NCBI GenBank assembly: GCA_947631995.1
Contig: CANRNT010000013.1
Coordinates: 1-47,965 of the forward strand
Length of the DNA: 47,965 nucleotides
Reading direction: 5' to 3'
Source: an uncultured Clostridia bacterium
GTDB taxonomy: Bacteria > Bacillota > Clostridia > Oscillospirales > Ruminococcaceae
Made by a program: the position numbers and the translations under genes. This document shows positions 43,329 to 47,965 of this stretch, one piece after another (the first letter of the stretch is position 1; each line of letters starts with the position of its first letter). The notes under the pieces are model-generated. The model ran no database searches. It saw nothing but the letters and a program-made list of their open reading frames with translations, and had not been told where the DNA came from.

Positions 43329-45005
43329 ATGAAAGTATTCAGAAAAATGTTGGTCGGCGCTGTATGTATGGCAGCGGCGTGCATAATGTCCGTCACAGCA
43401 TACGCCGATGACGGCATTCCCATTGACGAGGAACACTTTCCCGACAAGATGATGAGGCAGTATGTTCTGTCATATTTCGACAAGGACATGGACACATATC
43501 TTTCGGACGAAGAGATAGAGGAAGCCACCGTTATCAGTTCAAACTATTATATAAACTCGCTGACAGGCGTCAACTACCTGCCAAATCTTACAATTATAGA
43601 TATAGACGAAAACGCTCGGCTTCAGGAGCTTGACCTTTCGGGCAATCCGAAGCTGGAGGAGCTGTATGTAAACGGGACTTTTCCCACGGTGGATCTTTCA
43701 TGCTGTCCCGAGCTGAAAAAGCTCAGTATTGAAAACTCTTCTATGACGGATATAAATATCAGCACCCTGACTAAGCTCGAGGAGCTTACGCTGAACGGAG
43801 CCTCTCTGAAAAAGCTGGATCTTCATAACAACACCGCTCTCAAGAGCATATACTTAACCGCGTTATTTGAAAAGGAAAATAACCATAACGATAACTATGA
43901 TGTTACGGAGGCGAACACGCTCGATCTGAGCAGCCAGACTCAGTTGGAAGCACTTACACTTTTTGCAGGCGGAGTTCATAATATTGATCTGCACAACTGC
44001 AGCGCTCTAAAATATCTTACCATGGAAACTGTCAGTCTTTCTTCGCTGGATCTGAGCGACTGCACGGAATTGACTATTTTATCTTCCCACAATGTGTTTC
44101 TTAACAATGCGGATATCGACATCAGCCCCTGCACCAAGCTGACTGAATTTTATTATACGGGAAACATTGAAGTGTTTGATATGTCAAATCAGCCGGATCT
44201 CGAAGTATTCAATTGCAGCTCATGGAACCTCAAAGATCTAGACGTTTCAAAATGCATGCACCTGCGAGAATTCAATCTGAGCAGCTCGTCGCAGATAAAT
44301 TCGATAGACCTCACCGGCAACAAAGAACTTGAGCATATATATATATCAGATTGTACTAACACAAGCGAAATAAAATTCGACTGCAAAGATACTCTTAAAG
44401 AGCTTGCGATCAATTACTGCTTGCTGTCAGAGCTTGATCTGACAGGATACAGCTCGCTGAAATTTCTTAATTGCAGCTTCAACTATCTTGAAGCACTAAA
44501 TGTAAGAGACTGCGCAGAGCTTACGGAGCTTCACTGTGACGACAATCTGTTAACGGAGCTTGACATAACAAAGTGTTCAAAGCTCGGGGTACTAAGCTGT
44601 TCAAACAACAGGCTGGTCTCTCTTGACCTGCGGAACTGTCCTATTCTCAGCAAGCTTCAGGAAAAAAACAAGCCGACTATAAACCAAGAGAATAACACCG
44701 TTACATATTCCGATGACAACGCCTTCTCCTCTCTTACTCACGATCAGAACGTTATTTATGCAACGCTCAACGATGAAAGTTTGGACATACCTGACACAGA
44801 TGAACAGCCGAATAAGGACAAAGTCAAAAACCCTGACGGCAGCAACACTATCCCAAAGCTGGCAGCAGTCGGTGTTGCAAGCGCGGCGGGCGGAGCGGCA
44901 ATAGCTGCGGCAGCTATGAAGATATCAAAGCACGTCAAGCGCAAGAAAAAAGATGATGAAGATACGGACACGTCCGATAACGGCGACAGCTCTCCCCTGC
45001 TCTAA
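43329..45005 (+). CDS. Secreted leucine-rich-repeat protein with EF-hand loop and C-terminal anchor, copy 2
   Basis: The protein is 558 residues from ATG 43329, after AAAGGAG. Its design matches the upstream gene: a signal peptide (cut after Ala26, AYA), the same IPIDEEHFPDK block, an EF-hand loop at 51-62 (DKDMDTYLSDEE), LRRs of the LDLSGNPKLEEL and CTELTILSS type, and a C-terminal helix (about 508-530) with a KRKKKDDED tail. The shared N-terminus and diverged repeats suggest tandem duplication followed by change of the ligand surface. The two are probably co-transcribed. Confidence 0.85.
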   Translation: MKVFRKMLVGAVCMAAACIMSVTAYADDGIPIDEEHFPDKMMRQYVLSYFDKDMDTYLSDEEIEEATVISSNYYINSLTGVNYLPNLTIIDIDENARLQELDLSGNPKLEELYVNGTFPTVDLSCCPELKKLSIENSSMTDINISTLTKLEELTLNGASLKKLDLHNNTALKSIYLTALFEKENNHNDNYDVTEANTLDLSSQTQLEALTLFAGGVHNIDLHNCSALKYLTMETVSLSSLDLSDCTELTILSSHNVFLNNADIDISPCTKLTEFYYTGNIEVFDMSNQPDLEVFNCSSWNLKDLDVSKCMHLREFNLSSSSQINSIDLTGNKELEHIYISDCTNTSEIKFDCKDTLKELAINYCLLSELDLTGYSSLKFLNCSFNYLEALNVRDCAELTELHCDDNLLTELDITKCSKLGVLSCSNNRLVSLDLRNCPILSKLQEKNKPTINQENNTVTYSDDNAFSSLTHDQNVIYATLNDESLDIPDTDEQPNKDKVKNPDGSNTIPKLAAVGVASAAGGAAIAAAAMKISKHVKRKKKDDEDTDTSDNGDSSPLL

Positions 45006-45024
45006 AAAAGTTCAAATAAAAAAA

Positions 45025-45057
45025 GTAAAATTCGGGAATTCATTTCTCGAATTTTAC
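45025..45057 (+). terminator. 14-bp hairpin after the LRR genes (H1)
   Basis: GTAAAATTCGGGAA (45025-45038) pairs with 45044-45057 (one G-T pair) around a 5-nt loop. No U-run follows, so termination here would be imperfect. Confidence 0.55.
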
Positions 45058-45063
45058 ACCTAT

Positions 45064-45196
45064 ATCGGCGCAGCTTAAAAAAGCACATTATTATGTGATT
45101 TTTTAAGCGTGAGGGTAACGGAGCCGATGCAGGAGAGGGCAACACGGGGGAACCCGTTCGGGGTGCCCCCGTGAAGTGTCGACTTTGTCGACACGC
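45064..45196. other. Dense run of hairpins H2-H4
   Basis: H2 (45073-45108) has 14 of 15 pairs with an A/T-rich stem, and is bracketed by ATCGGC (45064-45069) and GCCGAT (45123-45128). H3 (45143-45173) has an 8-bp CACGGGGG/CCCCCGTG stem continued by ACCC/GGGT. H4 (45176-45194) is GTGTCGAC-TTT-GTCGACAC. No reading frame explains these. They could form one folded RNA or be remains of a small mobile hairpin element. Confidence 0.5.
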
Positions 45197-45223
45197 AAAG
45201 AGCCTTATGGCTCTTTTTATTTT
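45197..45223 (+). terminator. Rho-independent terminator facing radA (H5)
   Basis: AAAGAGCC-TTAT-GGCTCTTT is followed by TTATTTT on the plus strand. It overlaps the end of radA and stops transcripts from the LRR side. Confidence 0.85.
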
Positions 45224-46596
45224 GCTATCTCATTGAATGCCTGACGTATATTGCTCACGCCTACGACCTTGATACCGTATTTTTTGATATCGACGTTTTT
45301 CAGAGAATGGAGCGGTACTATTATCTTTTCAAAGCCCAGTCTTTCTGCTTCGGATATCCTTTGCTTTATGAATGAAGCGGAACGCACCTCGCCGCCCAGA
45401 CCTATCTCTCCGCAGGCTGTTATCCTATCGCTTATTACCTTGTCAGTCAGCGAAGAATAAAGAGCCATAGCAACAGGCAGGTCGGAAGCGGGGTCGTCTA
45501 TCCTAATTCCTCCGACAACGTTTATATACACGTCCAACGCGCCGCAAAACAGTCCAACTCTCTTTTCAAGAACGGCGAGTATAAGATACAGTCGGTTATA
45601 ATCAAAGCCCGAGCTCGTTCTGCGCGGAGCTGAAAACGCGCTCTTTGCAACAAGCGCCTGCACCTCGGCAAGGATAGGTCTTGAACCCTCCATAACGCAG
45701 GCTACGCAGTTTCCCGAAACGTTGCTCGGTCTGCCCGAAAGCAGCATTTCCGACGGGTCGGGAACTTCGGTAAGCCCGTCGTCTCCCATTTCAAACACGC
45801 CTATCTCGTTGGTCGAGCCGAAGCGGTTCTTTTCGGCACGAAGTATCCTGTAAGACATATTCTGCTGTCCCTCAAAGTACAGAACGGCGTCAACGATATG
45901 CTCCATTACCTTCGGCCCTGCGATAGCGCCGTCTTTATTGACATGACCTACGATAAATATAGGTATATCCTGCTCTTTGGCGGTGCGCATAAACAGACTT
46001 GTACATTCTCTTACCTGTGAAATGCTTCCCTGTGATGAATTTATCCCTGACAGGCTCATGGTCTGTATGGAATCTATTATGGCGATGTCGGGGGCTTCTT
46101 TTATTATAGTGGCGCATACTGCTTCGGCGTCGTTTTTTGACAGTACGCAGATATCTCCGCCGTCGACTCCTAGCCTGTCTGCGCGAAGCTTTATCTGCCG
46201 AGCGGATTCCTCGCCTGAAACATACAGTATTTTTTTATCCTGCCCGAGGAATTTGCATATTTGCAGCAGCAGGGTAGATTTTCCTATACCCGGCTCGCCG
46301 CCGATGAGTACAAGGCTTCCCTTTACAAGACCGCCGCCGAGTACCCTGTCCAGCTCTTTGAGTCCCGTCAAATATCTTATCTCACGGGATTCGCCGTCTA
46401 TTTTATCAAGCGGCAGCACAGAATCATCAGAATATGCTCTTATTGCAGAAGAACCGAAAGCCGATGACTTTGCAGATACCGTCTGTTCTCGCTCCTCAAA
46501 GGTGTTCCATTGACCGCACTCTGGACATTTGCCGTTCCATTTTGCGCTCTCGTATCCGCACTCGCTGCACACATAAACACTTTTTACTTTCGCCAT
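45217..46596 (-). CDS. radA: DNA repair protein RadA
   Basis: RadA (Sms) is a hexameric RecA-like helicase that promotes branch migration in recombination. The start at 46596 (MAKVKSVYVCSECG) has a perfect AGGAGG and gives 459 residues. It has a C4 zinc motif (CSECGYES...CPECGQW), Walker A GGEPGIGKSTLLLQI, the RadA-specific KNRFGSTNEIG, and a C-terminal Lon-like domain. The downstream neighbour in the opposite direction is the LRR pair. It lies 31 nt downstream of the amidase gene, probably in the same transcript. Confidence 0.96.
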   Translation of the reverse strand: MAKVKSVYVCSECGYESAKWNGKCPECGQWNTFEEREQTVSAKSSAFGSSAIRAYSDDSVLPLDKIDGESREIRYLTGLKELDRVLGGGLVKGSLVLIGGEPGIGKSTLLLQICKFLGQDKKILYVSGEESARQIKLRADRLGVDGGDICVLSKNDAEAVCATIIKEAPDIAIIDSIQTMSLSGINSSQGSISQVRECTSLFMRTAKEQDIPIFIVGHVNKDGAIAGPKVMEHIVDAVLYFEGQQNMSYRILRAEKNRFGSTNEIGVFEMGDDGLTEVPDPSEMLLSGRPSNVSGNCVACVMEGSRPILAEVQALVAKSAFSAPRRTSSGFDYNRLYLILAVLEKRVGLFCGALDVYINVVGGIRIDDPASDLPVAMALYSSLTDKVISDRITACGEIGLGGEVRSASFIKQRISEAERLGFEKIIVPLHSLKNVDIKKYGIKVVGVSNIRQAFNEIAK

Positions 46597-46627
46597 TTTG
46601 ACCTCCTGCATTTCAGACATTCACAAA

Positions 46628-47371
46628 TTATTTTACCTCGTAATTATTTTCAACGAACTCTACTATCCCTGACGCGATAGTAAATGCCACCTGTCGCTGA
46701 TACTCGTCGCTCTGGAGCTTTTCGCTCTCCTCGGGATTTGAAAGAAATCCGCACTCCGCCATTATCATCGGACACTTTGAGTAGTACAGCAGGAAAAGCT
46801 CATCGCCTACCTCTTTGGTCTCCCTATTATTATCGGGTTGGATATTGGCGACAAATTTCTTCTGCATAGTCTGCGCCAATTCTTCGCTCAGCGGGTCGGT
46901 ATTTGAATAAAACATCTGAGCGCCGCTGTACTGCGGATCTGTAAACTGGTTCTGATGTATAGATACCGCTACCGCATTCGGATAGGAATTTATCAGAGCA
47001 AGTCTGTTATCCATATCCGATCTTTTCTGATTTCCAACGCCCTTGACGCCCTTATCGTATATAGAAACATCTTTATCTCGCGTCATAACAACATGATATC
47101 CCATAGTTGAAAGGATATCGCGTACTTGTGAAGCAATAGCTAAATTGATACCTTTCTCAGGCACACCGTTTATCGCAACACAGCCGCCGTCAATACCTCC
47201 GTGACCGGGATCGAGAATTATGACGGGCAGATCATCCTGCTGACTTTCCTTATTACTGAACACAGTATTTGGAATATCAGTCAGAGTTGAAAACACCAAC
47301 ACTATCACGGCTACCACCGCCGTCATAAGCGCCAGATATTTGAGCTTACGATAAAATTTCTTATTATTCAT
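46628..47371 (-). CDS. cwlD: N-acetylmuramoyl-L-alanine amidase, CwlD-like
   Basis: This amidase_3 enzyme cleaves the amide bond between MurNAc and the stem peptide. The start at 47371 (MNNKKFYRKLKYLALM) has GGAG upstream and gives 247 residues. One membrane helix (about 12-33) places the domain outside the cell. Zinc and catalytic residues are in IILDPGHGGIDGG, VSIHQNQF and MAECGFLSNPEE. Size and layout fit CwlD, which acts in spore cortex maturation in Bacillus. Whether this organism makes spores cannot be seen here, so a vegetative amidase is possible. Confidence 0.85.
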   Translation of the reverse strand: MNNKKFYRKLKYLALMTAVVAVIVLVFSTLTDIPNTVFSNKESQQDDLPVIILDPGHGGIDGGCVAINGVPEKGINLAIASQVRDILSTMGYHVVMTRDKDVSIYDKGVKGVGNQKRSDMDNRLALINSYPNAVAVSIHQNQFTDPQYSGAQMFYSNTDPLSEELAQTMQKKFVANIQPDNNRETKEVGDELFLLYYSKCPMIMAECGFLSNPEESEKLQSDEYQRQVAFTIASGIVEFVENNYEVK

Positions 47372-47488
47372 ATAATATCTCCAATCCGCCGCAGGCAATT
47401 TATCAGGCAACGCAAAACGCAACCTGTCAATAATTGTTATGTGGACAGTCTTGGAAATATGCAACTTGTCAGCGCTCGTTACAAATTT

Positions 47489-47517
47489 ATTTTACTACAT
47501 GGTGTGTGGTTTGTCAA
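47489..47517 (-). promoter_or_regulatory. cwlD-radA promoter
   Basis: A minus-strand TTGACA (47517-47512), 17-bp spacer and TAAAAT (47494-47489). The leader of over 100 nt shows no strong structure. Confidence 0.75.
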
Positions 47518-47576
47518 GGAAGAAGCCTTGAAGAGATTTCTTCGGCACCTTGGAAGCCGTCAGGCTTGCAAAGTGT

Positions 47577-47622
47577 AGTGAATAGTACAAAAAAATCCTT
47601 AACATAAGTTAAGGATTTTTTT
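47577..47622 (-). terminator. Terminator of the rRNA-tRNA operon
   Basis: TCCTTAAC/GTTAAGGA with T-runs on both sides begins directly at the CCA end of the last tRNA. On the minus strand the T-run is followed by GTACTATTCACT, identical to the sequence after the terminator at 24877-24919. Confidence 0.88.
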
Positions 47623-47698
47623 GGTGGACCATCGGGGACTCGAACCCTGGACCTGCCGGTTATGAGCCGGACGCTCTGACCAACTGAGCTAATGGTCC
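47622..47698 (-). tRNA. tRNA with CAT anticodon (Ile2 or elongator Met)
   Basis: The 77-nt tRNA has acceptor GGACCAT/ATGGTCC, D-loop AGCTCAGTTGGTCAGAGC, anticodon loop CTCATAA and encoded CCA. The GGACC acceptor resembles tRNA-Ile2, whose CAU is modified to lysidine to read AUA. Elongator tRNA-Met cannot be excluded. Confidence 0.92.
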
Positions 47699-47707
47699 AA
47701 ACAAAAG

Positions 47708-47729
47708 ACTGCACAAGACTCGTGCAGTC
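47708..47729 (-). other. Inter-tRNA hairpin
   Basis: GACTGCAC/GTGCAGTC with a 7-nt loop is followed on the minus strand by TTTTGTTT. It resembles a weak terminator or a processing signal between tRNA-Glu and the CAT-anticodon tRNA. Confidence 0.5.
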
Positions 47730-47732
47730 AAG

Positions 47733-47807
47733 TGGTGACCCGTACCAGAATCGAACTGGTGATGCCAGCGTGAGAGGCTGGAGTCTTAACCTCTTGACCA
47801 ACGGGCC
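47733..47807 (-). tRNA. tRNA-Glu (anticodon CTC)
   Basis: The 75-nt tRNA has acceptor GGCCCGT/ACGGGTC, anticodon stem CCAGC/GCTGG with loop CTCTCAC, T-loop TTCGATT and encoded CCA. The CTC anticodon reads GAG. Confidence 0.95.
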
Positions 47808-47812
47808 AAAAT

Positions 47813-47888
47813 TGGTGCACCATCACGGACTCGAACCGTGGACCCACTGATTAAGAGTCAGTTGCTCTACCAACTGAGCTAATGGTGC
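47813..47888 (-). tRNA. tRNA-Lys (anticodon CTT)
   Basis: The 76-nt tRNA has acceptor GCACCAT/ATGGTGC, anticodon stem ACTGA/TCAGT with loop CTCTTAA, T-loop TTCGAGT and encoded CCA. It follows the 5S rRNA by about 4 nt. Confidence 0.96.
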
Positions 47889-47891
47889 ATA

Positions 47892-47965
47892 TGTCGGCGA
47901 TACCTATTTTCCCGAGCAGTCACCCGCAGAGTATCGTAGGCGAAGATGAGCTTAACTTCTGTGTT
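47892..47965 (-). rRNA. rrf: 5S ribosomal RNA, 3' part (cut by the window edge)
   Basis: The minus strand reads ACAGAAGTTAAGCTCATC, the conserved helix III/loop region of 5S rRNA, then GGGTGACTGCTCGGGAAAAT and the closing strand ending near GTATCGCCGAC. The 5' part lies beyond the window, so an rRNA operon ends here. Confidence 0.9.

Noticed and set aside
41558-45005. Repeated DNA in the LRR genes as a possible CRISPR-like array
   Set aside because: The repeats are coding, imperfect and in frame with LRR units; no identical repeats with unique spacers exist.
47514-47801. 95-codon minus-strand frame across the tRNA cluster
   Set aside because: It is made of tRNA sequence and spacer (it even spells translated tRNA-Glu), so it is not a protein gene.

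Overview
The window looks like chromosomal DNA of a Gram-positive anaerobe of the Clostridia, most likely an Oscillospiraceae/Ruminococcus-type gut bacterium. The evidence is a PolC-type replicative polymerase, short HisG with HisZ, the MurT/GatD pair, an N-terminally extended L27 next to its protease Prp, mini-RNase III, and strong AGGAGG ribosome-binding sites with TTGACA-17-TATAAT promoters. The genus is an inference from gene content only.

Layout. (1) 1-1950: nifS-nifU on the minus strand behind a consensus promoter and a perfect inverted repeat. (2) 1990-9560: a compact histidine operon on the minus strand, hisZ-G-D-C-B-H-F-I-E plus a GNAT acetyltransferase. It starts at one promoter followed by a tandem 16-bp repeat, and hisA is missing from it. 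(3) 9604-15165: polC and ispG, minus strand. (4) 15379-18280: pyrH-frr-uppS-cdsA, plus strand, ending in a terminator. (5) 18375-22962: two adjacent paralogous parvulin-like lipoproteins and a membrane diguanylate cyclase. (6) 23122-24378: lysA. (7) 24588-27225: tRNA-Ser(CGA), two large structured elements and a block of four unrecognised genes, one of them bracketed by a 66-bp duplication. (8) 27579-30176: a hybrid sensor kinase. (9) 30233-35405: an operon that joins a DUF4430-like lipoprotein and an ECF-S-like membrane protein to metF, a stand-alone MetH activation protein and B12-dependent metH. (10) 35598-37665: murT-gatD. (11) 37719-41353: yebC, mrnC, obg, rpmA, prp and rplU on the minus strand, with an L21-leader-like hairpin upstream of rplU. 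(12) 41558-45005: two tandem secreted, membrane-anchored leucine-rich-repeat proteins, each with a canonical EF-hand loop. (13) 45217-47517: radA and a cwlD-like amidase, separated from the LRR genes by a run of five hairpins. (14) 47577-47965: the end of an rRNA operon on the minus strand (5S, tRNA-Lys, tRNA-Glu, CAT-anticodon tRNA, terminator).

Most of the window is ordinary housekeeping sequence. The less ordinary parts are the B12/methionine operon, the tRNA-Ser-adjacent block with its three-way-junction element and duplicated gene start, the five-hairpin stretch at 45 kb, the paired EF-hand/LRR surface proteins, and the his operon lacking hisA. No CRISPR array, transposase or phage gene was seen. 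Start codons were moved from the longest open frame wherever a Shine-Dalgarno sequence and family alignment favoured an internal start.
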